Shown here: positions 1-5,745 of the stretch, piece by piece
Position numbering within the stretch: position 1 is the stretch's first letter
How the letters are laid out: each line of letters starts with the position of its first letter
Assembly: GCA_017880945.1 (NCBI GenBank)
Contig: JADGRM010000133.1
Span: 1-6,182, forward strand
Origin: Gallionella sp.
GTDB lineage: Bacteria > Pseudomonadota > Gammaproteobacteria > Burkholderiales > Gallionellaceae
Length of the DNA stretch: 6,182 nt
Reading direction: 5' to 3'
The notes under the pieces: generated by a model
Told to the model about the DNA's origin: nothing
The model's input: only the letters and a program-made list of their open reading frames with translations
The model's database searches: none
Translations under genes and position numbers: made by a program

Positions 1-378
1 TGCTATTTCAGCGTCCATAGCGGGCTTAACACCCGATACGCCTATCGCACCGATCGTGAAACCGTTTTTTACGATATTCACGCCGCCTTCCAGCATGCCG
101 CTCAAGACCGGTACCGAGAGGTATGCATGCCGGCCGCCATTGATCATGTCTTCGTATGACTTGCTTTCGCGCTGGCCGAGGGCCGACGACTTTGCCTTTT
201 CCTGTGCGATATAGCTGGAGATCGGCGGGCAGGAATCCCTGCGGGTGAAGCCCAGCAGGTGTCCGCCTTCGTCCACAACGGCAATAGCGACTGCCCATCC
301 CCTGCTTTGCGCGTATTCATTCGAGGCTTTCAACATGGCATCCACATCGATTTGTCTCAGGTAGGGTTTTTGATTCAT
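1..378 (-). CDS. GlcG/HbpS (DUF336) family heme-binding-like protein, C-terminus cut by window edge
   Basis: The minus-strand reading frame starts at the ATG at 378-376 and stays open for 126 codons to the window edge, so the last residues and the stop lie outside. Family members are about 140 residues long, so only a short tail is missing. Family hallmarks are visible: an N-terminal helix, then a WAVAIAVVDEGGHLLGFTR strand pair (about residues 28-46), a helix containing EKAKSSALGQRES (60-72), the PVLSGMLEGGVNI region (90-102) and the glycine-rich GAIGVSGVKP near the end (110-119). DUF336 proteins include HbpS, which binds heme, and GlcG, encoded in glycolate operons; their biochemical role is often unknown. 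No signal peptide is visible, so it is probably cytoplasmic. A weak AAGAG Shine-Dalgarno lies about 9 bases before the ATG. It is the third gene in line behind the aminotransferase and MFS genes, which suggests an accessory role in the same pathway (inference). Confidence 0.85.
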   Translation of the reverse strand, partial: MNQKPYLRQIDVDAMLKASNEYAQSRGWAVAIAVVDEGGHLLGFTRRDSCPPISSYIAQEKAKSSALGQRESKSYEDMINGGRHAYLSVPVLSGMLEGGVNIVKNGFTIGAIGVSGVKPAMDAEIA

Positions 379-396
379 TCGCGTGCACTCTTGTAT

Positions 397-424
397 GGGT
401 TGATCGGGGTACGGGTTGATCGGG
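397..424. repeat. Tandem 12-bp direct repeat GGGTTGATCGGG, 4-bp spacer
   Basis: The 12-mer GGGTTGATCGGG occurs at 397-408 and again at 413-424, separated by GTAC. The 16-bp period places the copies about one and a half helical turns apart. It lies 19-46 bases upstream of the ATG of the GlcG/HbpS gene (minus strand), inside the 165-base gap (379-543) between that gene and the MFS gene. I see no other gene, terminator or strong promoter in this gap. A regulator binding site is possible but unproven; it could also be a chance duplication. Confidence 0.5.
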
Positions 425-543
425 AGCCGGGGATGCCGGTGTCGGGATAGCGCGCCGAACAAGATCATCCCCGGCGGTCCGGTGAATTGGTTCGAAGCGA
501 TCGCACGATCCGGATCGACCGCCTCTTTGGGCGCGATCGTTTT

Positions 544-1851
544 CTAGCTGCTTGCCGAATAGGCTGGCTGGGGCTTTACGTCCTTGTCCGAAAATTTTAT
601 ATCCGGCCTCATGCGCAGCGCCAAAACGACACCAAGGGCCATCAATATCATGCTGCCAAGAAACGGCAGATCCCAGTTGCCGGTGCGATCGATGATATAG
701 CCGCCCACGACCGGGCTGATGATGGCTGCCAATGCGGAACCGGTATTCATCATGCCGCTGGCGGTCCCGGCAAATTCAGGCGCGATATCCATCGGAATGG
801 CCCACATCGGCCCGATCGTCAATTCGGCGAAGAAGAATCCGGCGCTGAGGCTTGCGACCGAAATATTGACGTCATGGGAAAAGAACAGCGGCAGCAGCGA
901 TAGCATCGTCAACAGCATGCACACCGCCACCATGTAGCTTCGGGCCTTGACCAGGTTGCCGGTGCGCTTCAGGATCTTGTCGCTGATTATGCCGCCCACT
1001 GTATCGCCGACAAAACCCGCAACGAATACACAGGACGCAAACAGGCCCGATTGCGTGATCTTGAGGTTATAGCTATGCAGGAAATATTGCGGGATCCAGC
1101 TCAGGAATAACCACAGCGTCCAGCCGTAACAGAAATAGACCACCGCAACCGGCAGCATCCGCCTGAACAGCAATTTCCATGGCGTGATCTGGTTCTTATT
1201 TTTGGGTGGGGGCTTGGCGGACAGCTCCTCCCGGGTCATGCGGGGGTGCTTGGCCGGGTCTTCCGTGAACACGAAGATCCACGCGACAACCCATGCCAGG
1301 CTCAGGATGCCGGACACATAGAATGCCCATCTCCATCCGTATTCCACCATGATGAATATGATCGCGGCAGGCGCCACGGCATTGCCTATGCGGGCAAATG
1401 CATGGGTGATGCCTTGCGCAAAACCGCGGCTTTCCTTGGGAATCCAGGCTGACATCGCAGAGGTCGCGGCCGGAAAGGTTGCGCCTTCCCCGATGCCCAA
1501 CAAAAGGCGCGCCAGGATAAGTGTGACAAATCCACCGGCGAAACCGGTCAGGATAGTCGCGGATGCCCACAGGATACCGCTGTAGATAAGCGTGCGTTTG
1601 GCGCCCAGCGTGTCGCTGACCCACCCGCCGATGATCTGGAAGATGAAATAGGGATATGCAAAAGCGGAGAAGACAAAACCGATCTGGGTTTTGTTGAGAT
1701 TGAATTCACTGCCAAACCCGGCTGCGGCGGAGCTGACATTGACGCGGTCGATGTAGGTGAAGAAGTACATCATGCATAACATTACCAGCACCAGTGTGGT
1801 CGCGCGTAATGTCAGAAAATTCTTGAGTGTCGTCGCTAGTGTCGTTTGCAT
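544..1851 (-). CDS. MFS transporter, anion:cation symporter (ACS) type
   Basis: This is a full-length 435-residue inner-membrane secondary transporter with about 12 predicted membrane segments and a central cytoplasmic loop (about residues 197-225), the usual size and layout for MFS. Segment 1 ends in YIDRVNVS (33-40), typical of the ACS branch. The loop 2-3 signature GGWVSDTLGAKR (75-86) has a weaker repeat in the second half, GGIISDKILKRTG (286-298). The RLLLGIGEGATFPA stretch (115-128) with PKESRGFAQGI (138-148) is also characteristic of this branch, which carries organic anions such as sugar acids, tartrate or aromatic acids. The substrate cannot be told from sequence. The start ATG at 1851-1849 is preceded by AAGGGGGGAAG, a purine-rich Shine-Dalgarno region placed very close to it. 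It follows the aminotransferase gene after 128 bases on the same strand, with no obvious terminator between, so co-transcription is plausible. Confidence 0.93.
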   Translation of the reverse strand: MQTTLATTLKNFLTLRATTLVLVMLCMMYFFTYIDRVNVSSAAAGFGSEFNLNKTQIGFVFSAFAYPYFIFQIIGGWVSDTLGAKRTLIYSGILWASATILTGFAGGFVTLILARLLLGIGEGATFPAATSAMSAWIPKESRGFAQGITHAFARIGNAVAPAAIIFIMVEYGWRWAFYVSGILSLAWVVAWIFVFTEDPAKHPRMTREELSAKPPPKNKNQITPWKLLFRRMLPVAVVYFCYGWTLWLFLSWIPQYFLHSYNLKITQSGLFASCVFVAGFVGDTVGGIISDKILKRTGNLVKARSYMVAVCMLLTMLSLLPLFFSHDVNISVASLSAGFFFAELTIGPMWAIPMDIAPEFAGTASGMMNTGSALAAIISPVVGGYIIDRTGNWDLPFLGSMILMALGVVLALRMRPDIKFSDKDVKPQPAYSASS

Positions 1852-1979
1852 CTTCCCCCCTTAATTTTGACCGGCTCTTCATCCAAACTTCATGATGCAG
1901 AAGCCGTTTACATGTTATTTAGGCTTGCCCGAGTACGATATGCTCCTGTTCGATATTTCCTGAAAATTATCTTCTGTAA

Positions 1980-3164
1980 CTATTGCAAGATTTCCTGCGC
2001 AGCCAAAATACCACTTCCTTTCAACTTGAGTCCAAATGCTTTCATACCCATTTCACAGCCGCTAATTGCCGCCAGCAACGCCAGTTCATTGCAGTCCCCC
2101 AGGTGCCCGATCCTGAACATCCGGCCCTTTATCTTGCCCAGCCCTGTGCCCAGGGACAGGTTGTAGCGTTCCAGGATCAGTTTGCGCAGTGCATCTGCAT
2201 CGACACCTTCCGGTGTCACCACCCCTGTCAATACGGGTGAGTAGCGTTCGGCATCAAGGCATTGAACTTCCAGGCCCCAGCCGGCAACCGCTGCGCGGCA
2301 TGCCAAGGCCAATCGTTGATGACGGGCAAAGACATTCTCCAGGCCTTCGGCCAGGATCATTTCCATCGCCTCATGCAGGCCATACAACAGGTTGGTGGAA
2401 GGTGTTGTCGGCCAATAGCCATTCTTATTCGATTCCAGGATTTCATCCCAGGCCCAAAATGCCCTGGGCAATCTAGCCGTTTTACTCGCTTCAATAGCCT
2501 TGGTGGATATGGCATTAAAGCCCAAGCCGGGCGGAAGCATCAATCCTTTTTGAGAGCCGCTTATCGACACGTCCACGCCCCATTCATCATGGCGATAATC
2601 TGCCGAGGCCAATCCTGAAATCGTGTCTACCATCAGCAAAGCCGGATGCCTTGCCGCATCAATTGCTTTGCGTACCGCAGCAATATTGGAAGTGACACCT
2701 GTCGAGGTTTCGTTATGCACCACACAGACCGCCTTGATCTGATGGTTGGCGTCGGATTTCAGGCGCTCTTCAATCCTTGCGGCATCCACACCGTAACGCC
2801 ATCCCTGTTTGCCGGGCAAACCGAGCAACTCGGTTTTGATACCCAGGCGATCAGCCAGCAATTTCCACAGCGTCGCAAATTGCCCGGTCTCATACATCAG
2901 CACATGGTCCCCTGGAGACAACGTATTCACCAGTGCGCCTTCCCATGCGCCCGTTCCGGATGACGAGTAAATGATGACCGGTTGCCTGGTCCTGAAGATT
3001 TGCTGGATGCCGGCAAGTAATTTCAAACCGAGTTGACCGAACTCGGGGCCTCGATGATCAATGGTCTGATAGCTTATCGCTCGTAATACGCGCGCAGGAA
3101 CCGGGCTGGGTCCGGGTATATGCAGGGAGTGGCGGCCGGACGGATGGGAATCGAGTTTGAGCAT
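1980..3164 (-). CDS. Class V PLP aminotransferase, serine/alanine-glyoxylate aminotransferase type
   Basis: This is a fold-type I PLP enzyme that probably moves an amino group from serine or alanine to glyoxylate, giving glycine; it should be cytoplasmic. From the ATG at 3164-3162 it has 394 residues, the usual family length. Visible features are the N-terminal HIPGPSPVP (15-23) and DHRGPEF (36-42), SSGTGAWEGAL (68-78), which contacts the cofactor phosphate, VD at 179-180 (Asp binding the pyridine nitrogen), and SGSQKGLMLPPGL (202-214), whose Lys206 should form the Schiff base. NKNGYWPTTPSTNLLYGL (246-263) is typical of serine-glyoxylate enzymes, and Arg351 in MFRIGHLGD should bind the substrate carboxylate. 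An in-frame ATG 45 bases further out (3209) has no Shine-Dalgarno, while the chosen start has GTGAGAT about 8-14 bases upstream. It heads the minus-strand unit with the MFS and GlcG-like genes. Choosing between serine, alanine or another amino donor needs an assay. Confidence 0.9.
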   Translation of the reverse strand: MLKLDSHPSGRHSLHIPGPSPVPARVLRAISYQTIDHRGPEFGQLGLKLLAGIQQIFRTRQPVIIYSSSGTGAWEGALVNTLSPGDHVLMYETGQFATLWKLLADRLGIKTELLGLPGKQGWRYGVDAARIEERLKSDANHQIKAVCVVHNETSTGVTSNIAAVRKAIDAARHPALLMVDTISGLASADYRHDEWGVDVSISGSQKGLMLPPGLGFNAISTKAIEASKTARLPRAFWAWDEILESNKNGYWPTTPSTNLLYGLHEAMEMILAEGLENVFARHQRLALACRAAVAGWGLEVQCLDAERYSPVLTGVVTPEGVDADALRKLILERYNLSLGTGLGKIKGRMFRIGHLGDCNELALLAAISGCEMGMKAFGLKLKGSGILAAQEILQ

Positions 3165-3209
3165 GATTTTTATCTCACTATTTTTAATGAAAGAAAAGTT
3201 GCGCATCAT

Positions 3210-3237
3210 TACATATTTTCGTCACAAATACCGGCAA
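3210..3237 (-). promoter_or_regulatory. Possible sigma-70 promoter for the aminotransferase unit
   Basis: On the minus strand, TTGCCG (3237-3232) and TATGTA (3215-3210) are separated by 16 bases, giving a mediocre -35/-10 pair about 45 bases upstream of the preferred start of the aminotransferase gene. If it is used, the outer in-frame ATG at 3209 would sit essentially at the transcription start, which supports the inner start. The match to consensus is only partial. The surrounding 3165-3434 gap otherwise holds no gene I can support. Confidence 0.3.
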
Positions 3238-3434
3238 CCCGGATTGCAAACCAGTTAATCATGGGAGAACCGGACCAGAAACACAATTGCCGGTCTGCTC
3301 ATCACATTACGCATTGTGCTTGTCCAGTCTTGTATCGCCTTTTCTGCTATTCCCCGCACTTCTTCGCGAATAGCGATGCGGCAGATTGAAGCCGCGAAAA
3401 AAATTACGAATCCGTTACCCATTAGAATGCTGAC

Positions 3435-3604
3435 ATGCAACACACCCATTCCTCCACGTCACAACTCATCCAGCGGGTCATTCATTTGGCCTGGCCGGTT
3501 CTGGTCGCGCAGCTCGCGATGATGCTCATGCCGTGATCGACACGGCGATGGCCGGGCGCTTGTCCGCCATCGACCTTGCCCCGGTCGGCATCGCCGCTTG
3601 GATC
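3435..3604 (+). pseudogene. MATE-family efflux protein, N-terminal remnant with a one-base deletion
   Basis: From the ATG at 3435 the frame reads LIQRVIHLAWPVLVAQLAMM and then stops at TGA 3534-3536. One frame back, from 3533, it continues VIDTAMAGRLSAIDLAPVGI and reaches about 3604. Joined, the two pieces match the start of MATE (NorM/DinF-type) multidrug/cation antiporters: first membrane helix, then the xVDTxMAGR-like loop and the beginning of helix 2. Restoring one G before CCGTG at about 3531 would give LMAVIDTAMAG. These transporters normally have about 450 residues and 12 helices; here homology ends near residue 57, after which the sequence becomes the tail of an oppositely oriented gene. 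It is therefore both frameshifted and truncated and cannot encode a transporter. The family call rests on motif recognition only. Confidence 0.75.
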
Positions 3605-3618
3605 AAGAGCACGGGTCG

Positions 3619-3708
3619 TCATGCGTCGTCCATTTTCGGCGAGGCCAGATGATGGGCGTGGCGCGTGGTCTCCGGCAGGCGGTAGCGGGTGACGCAGGCC
3701 AGCGTGAG
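3619..3708 (-). pseudogene. nfi: Endonuclease V (nfi) C-terminal remnant
   Basis: Reading the minus strand down to the TGA at 3621-3619 gives LTLACVTRYRLPETTRHAHH followed by LASPKMDDA. The (K/T)xYRLPExTRxA...AS pattern is the conserved C-terminal helix region of endonuclease V, the repair nuclease that cuts near deoxyinosine; the E. coli protein has a closely similar YRLPEPTRWAD segment as I recall it. Only about 30 residues remain. The catalytic Asp/Glu residues and everything upstream are missing, because the sequence runs into a palindrome and a REP-like repeat beyond 3708. Its 3' end abuts the truncated MATE fragment on the opposite strand, so a deletion or rearrangement joined them between about 3604 and 3619. 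It is a non-functional fossil; the identification is by motif. Confidence 0.62.
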
Positions 3709-3718
3709 TTCCGGAACT
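3707..3718. repeat. 12-bp perfect palindrome AGTTCCGGAACT
   Basis: AGTTCCGGAACT equals its own reverse complement. It sits three bases before the left arm of the larger inverted repeat at 3722-3772 and exactly where recognisable nfi homology ends. It may be part of the same repetitive element or simply mark the rearrangement junction. Confidence 0.6.
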
Positions 3719-3721
3719 ACA

Positions 3722-3772
3722 CGGGGACGGAGCCCCATTCTTTTTCATAAAATAAATTGGGCCCCGTCCCCG
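3722..3772. repeat. REP-like imperfect inverted repeat (18-bp arms, 15-base loop)
   Basis: The left arm at 3722-3739 (CGGGGACGGAGCCCCATT) pairs with the right arm at 3755-3772 (AATTGGGCCCCGTCCCCG) at 16 of 18 positions, around an A/T-rich 15-base loop. The shape, a GC-rich GGGGACGG.GCCC core with AT-rich inner ends, resembles REP/BIME or small MITE-like palindromes mobilised by REP-associated tyrosine transposases. No such transposase gene is in the window. A rho-independent terminator is less likely because no T-run follows either arm directly. It lies between the nfi tail and the VOC tail, both truncated towards it, so it may have acted as a rearrangement point (inference). Confidence 0.7.
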
Positions 3773-3776
3773 GTTG

Positions 3777-3893
3777 TTCTATCCCATATACGCCCCAGAC
3801 TATTGGGCTACCTACTTCACCGACCCCGATGGCATCCGCCTAGCAGTTACCAACTTTAGGCAAGAGTGTCGCGAGCGTCATGACAATTGGTAA
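3777..3893 (+). pseudogene. VOC/glyoxalase-family protein, C-terminal remnant
   Basis: The frame with codons at 3777, 3780 and so on reads YPIYAPDYWATYFTDPDGIR then LAVTNFRQECRERHDNW and stops at TAA 3891-3893. The DYWATYFTDPDGIRLxVxN pattern is the final beta-alpha-beta-beta strand region of vicinal oxygen chelate proteins (glyoxalase I/bleomycin-resistance/dioxygenase superfamily). In most members the residue two after DGIRL is reached through a metal-binding Glu (LEV); here it reads LAV, so the usual metal ligand appears lost. Full proteins are about 130-150 residues; here only about 35 remain, and no start codon or Shine-Dalgarno is evident because the REP-like repeat ends five bases before. 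The fragment is probably inactive. Confidence 0.68.
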
Positions 3894-3981
3894 TTCGGGG
3901 AACCCTACCCCTTGTGTTGAGCCTGGCTGATTAAATTGGTGTTCCCTAATTGTTCCATGCCAAGCTTCAAGTGAATGTCGT

Positions 3982-3998
3982 ATGCCAGCCCCTGGCAT
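3982..3998. promoter_or_regulatory. Hairpin-like operator candidate for the toxin-antitoxin unit
   Basis: ATGCCAG (3982-3988) and CTGGCAT (3992-3998) form a perfect 7-bp inverted repeat around CCC, ending 23 bases before the toxin start codon. A further half-site, ATGCCAAG, lies at 3957-3964, 25 bases upstream of the first arm. XRE-type antitoxins of HigA-like modules commonly repress their own promoter by binding such palindromes, so this is a natural candidate for autoregulation. The sequence shows the repeat; binding is inference. A convincing -35/-10 pair around it was not found. Confidence 0.55.
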
Positions 3999-4021
3999 CC
4001 GCTGGAGAGAAAAGGTTTGCC

Positions 4022-4398
4022 ATGGCGGACCAAAATTGGTACGCTGGTGACGTGAAACAGCCAACCTTGGAAGTCCGCTTCTTCAAGACCGATTCCGGCA
4101 ATGAGCCGGTACGCGAATGGTTGCGCGGACTCTCGGCGACAGACAAGAAAACCATAGGCGAAGATGTAAAGCCGTGCAGTTCGGTTGGCCGCTCGGCATG
4201 CCGCTGGTGACGCATCTGGAAGGCGATGTGTGGGAAGTGCGGATCAGGCTGGATACGCGTATCGCGCGAATACTGTTCGCACTGGAAGGCAACATCATGG
4301 TTCTGTTGCACGGCTTTATCAAAAAACAACAAAAGACACCGAAGCCGGAACTTGATCTGGCAAAAGAACGGCTGAAACAACTCAGGAGACGAACATGA
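4022..4398 (+). pseudogene. RelE/HigB-superfamily (Gp49-like) toxin, frameshifted
   Basis: The ATG at 4022 has AAAAGG 6 bases upstream. The frame runs through LEVRFFKTDSGNEPVREWL and then, at AAG CCG near 4168, leaves the homologous reading and stops at 4210. One frame back it continues from GCC GTG as AVQFGWPLGMPLVTHLEGDV, WEVRIRLDTRIARILFALEG and MVLLHGFIKKQQKTP, ending at TGA 4396-4398. Joined, this is a complete Gp49-like (phage-derived, RelE/HigB fold) toxin of about 125 residues with the usual hallmarks: NEPVREWL, QFGWPLGMPL, LWEVR-like strand, RI.RILF and LHGF.KK.QKTP. Such toxins usually cleave mRNA, often on the ribosome. A single missing G explains the break. AAAG at the break would also let tRNA-Lys slip back one base (AAG to AAA) into the correct frame, so low-level full-length product cannot be excluded. 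Its stop overlaps the antitoxin start (ATGA). Confidence 0.85.
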
Positions 4399-4682
4399 GC
4401 AAGAAAAATATAGGCAGCAACTTCGACGAATTTCTGTCCGAAAACGCCACGCTCGACGAAGCGACCGCAATCGCCGTCAAGCGTGTCATCGCATGGCAAA
4501 TCGGACAGGAGATGAAGGCGCAAAACCTGAACAAGACCACGATGGCGAAAAAGATGCACACCAGCCGCGCCGCGCTGAACCGCCTGCTGGATGAAAACGA
4601 CACCAGCCTCACGCTGACCACATTAGCGAGTGCAGCAGCGGTGCTGGGGAAAAAGTTGAATGTCGAGTTGTTGGCGGCTTGA
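4395..4682 (+). CDS. XRE-family helix-turn-helix antitoxin, HigA-like
   Basis: This is an intact 95-residue protein starting with the ATG at 4395, which overlaps the toxin stop by an ATGA. AGGAGA five bases upstream is a strong Shine-Dalgarno. A lambda-repressor-type HTH is visible: TTMAKKMH (48-55) as the positioning helix, then TSRAALNRLLDEND (56-69) as the recognition helix and following turn, and LTTLASAAAVLGKKL (74-88) as the closing helices. The N-terminal stretch (about 1-35, acidic and helical) probably contacts the toxin. The toxin-first order with short overlap is the HigBA arrangement. It should neutralise the toxin and repress the operon, possibly through the inverted repeat at 3982-3998. 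Since the toxin frame is broken, the antitoxin may survive as an orphan regulator or as protection against related toxins (inference). The 154 bases after it (4683-4836) hold no gene or clear terminator. Confidence 0.88.
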   Translation: MSKKNIGSNFDEFLSENATLDEATAIAVKRVIAWQIGQEMKAQNLNKTTMAKKMHTSRAALNRLLDENDTSLTLTTLASAAAVLGKKLNVELLAA

Positions 4683-4836
4683 AAATAAACCGCGCGTCAC
4701 TGACTATTCCGGGATCGTAGAAAGTATTGCGATGCTGACCCCAATGGCACCTGCTCTTTAATTTAAACTCCGCCTGCATTGTGATATTCAGTTAGCATTT
4801 CCTCAGATATTTAATTCATATAGAAAACTGAGCAAC

Positions 4837-5739
4837 ATGAGTCAGCTTCTCATCAACGATTACCTCAAGCAACTCGACCTGATCAAAAAGGCCAGCGGCA
4901 GTTTGCGCGAGACCATCGTGCGCGAAGCCTTCAAGGACTTGCTCAAGGCTTGGGGCAAGCAGCAAGGCTTGGTATTTCTGGCCGAATACCCGCTCAAGAC
5001 CGCAACCAAAAGCAACATCGCCGTCGATGGCGCGCTGTTGCATGAGCTGCGTATGCCGCTGGGTTACTGGGAAGCCAAAGACGAAAGCGACGATCTTGAA
5101 GAAGAGATCAGCAAAAAACTCAAGAAAGGTTACCCGCAAGACAACATCATCTTTTCCGACGATGCCACCGCCGTGCTGTGGCAAAACCGCAATGAGGTAT
5201 TGCGTTGCGATATGACCGACACCCACGCGCTGGCCAGGCTGCTCAAGCTGTTCTTCAGCTTCGAGCGGCCCGAGATCGCCGGTTTCCGCGCGGCGGTGGA
5301 GCAATTCAAGACCGACCTGCCCGCCGTGCTGCAAGCCCTGCGCGAGATGATCGAGCGCGAGCATCAATCCAACGCCAGCTTCCGCAAGGCCGAGCAGAAC
5401 TTTTTGATCCACGCGCAGGAAGCGATCAACCCCAGCCTGAACGAAGCTGATGTGCGCGAAATGCTGATCCAGCACATCCTTACCGAAGAAATCTTCGCCA
5501 AGGTGTTTGACGACAGCGACTTCCACCAGCACAACAACGTGGCGCGTGAATTGTACGCGCTGGAAGCCGAGTTCTTCACCGGCAGCCTGAAGAAGCAGAC
5601 GCTTAAAGGGCTGGAGACCTACTACGCCGCGATCCGCGCCGCCGCCGCGCAGATCAGCAGCCACCACGAGAAGCAGGCATTCCTCAAGGTTATCATCACC
5701 CACCTTTACGGCGCAGACCGGGCTGCGCGGGCGGGCTAA
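4837..5739 (+). CDS. Truncated N-terminal part of a type ISP-like restriction-modification enzyme
   Basis: This is an open frame of 300 codons from ATG 4837 (weak GAG 7-9 bases upstream) to TAA 5737-5739. The N-terminal domain looks like a PD-(D/E)XK nuclease: Glu30 in a long helix, Asp64 in NIAVDGALL, then Glu79 and Lys81 in GYWEAKDE. A helical connector follows (about 150-286) ending with HHEKQAFLKVI. In single-chain type ISP/Eco57I-like enzymes this point leads directly into the helicase/N6-adenine methyltransferase portion (xxFYKVYNPKxADRLGVVYTP as I recall it). Here homology stops at residue 286 and 14 unrelated residues (ITHLYGADRAARAG) precede the stop, so the ATPase, methyltransferase and target-recognition parts, probably 700 or more residues, are absent. 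Without its own methylation an active nuclease would be dangerous, so it is presumably inactive. It stands directly behind the toxin-antitoxin pair, suggesting a former defence cassette. Assignment to type ISP rather than another R-M class is moderate. Confidence 0.75.
   Translation: MSQLLINDYLKQLDLIKKASGSLRETIVREAFKDLLKAWGKQQGLVFLAEYPLKTATKSNIAVDGALLHELRMPLGYWEAKDESDDLEEEISKKLKKGYPQDNIIFSDDATAVLWQNRNEVLRCDMTDTHALARLLKLFFSFERPEIAGFRAAVEQFKTDLPAVLQALREMIEREHQSNASFRKAEQNFLIHAQEAINPSLNEADVREMLIQHILTEEIFAKVFDDSDFHQHNNVARELYALEAEFFTGSLKKQTLKGLETYYAAIRAAAAQISSHHEKQAFLKVIITHLYGADRAARAG
5711..5728. repeat. Short inverted repeat GCGCAG/CTGCGC near the R-M truncation point
   Basis: GCGCAG (5711-5716) and CTGCGC (5723-5728) are perfect 6-bp complements around ACCGGG. 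They lie about 20 bases after the point where restriction-enzyme homology ends and 18 bases before the next gene. No T-run follows, so a terminator is doubtful; it may belong to the sequence that originally preceded the downstream gene. Confidence 0.35.
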
Positions 5740-5745
5740 CCTAAA

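Noticed and set aside
3165..3209. N-terminal extension of the aminotransferase from the ATG at 3209
   Set aside because: No Shine-Dalgarno, a lysine/isoleucine-rich sequence not expected in the family, and a start that would coincide with the likely promoter.
3255..3449. A 64-codon minus-strand open frame upstream of the aminotransferase gene
   Set aside because: No recognisable family, a purine-rich stretch too close to the ATG to serve as a normal ribosome site, and overlap with the MATE remnant. It is not supported as a gene.
3482..3748. An 88-codon minus-strand open frame over the fossil region
   Set aside because: The real signals here are the MATE remnant on the plus strand and the nfi tail in another minus frame; this frame crosses the repeat and has low-complexity composition.
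3722..3772. Rho-independent terminator
   Set aside because: The stem is strong but no T-run follows either arm directly, the loop is 15 bases, and no intact gene ends at it.
3840..4064. A 74-codon minus-strand open frame opposite the VOC tail and the toxin start
   Set aside because: It overlaps the VOC remnant and the toxin-antitoxin control region, with no family features of its own.
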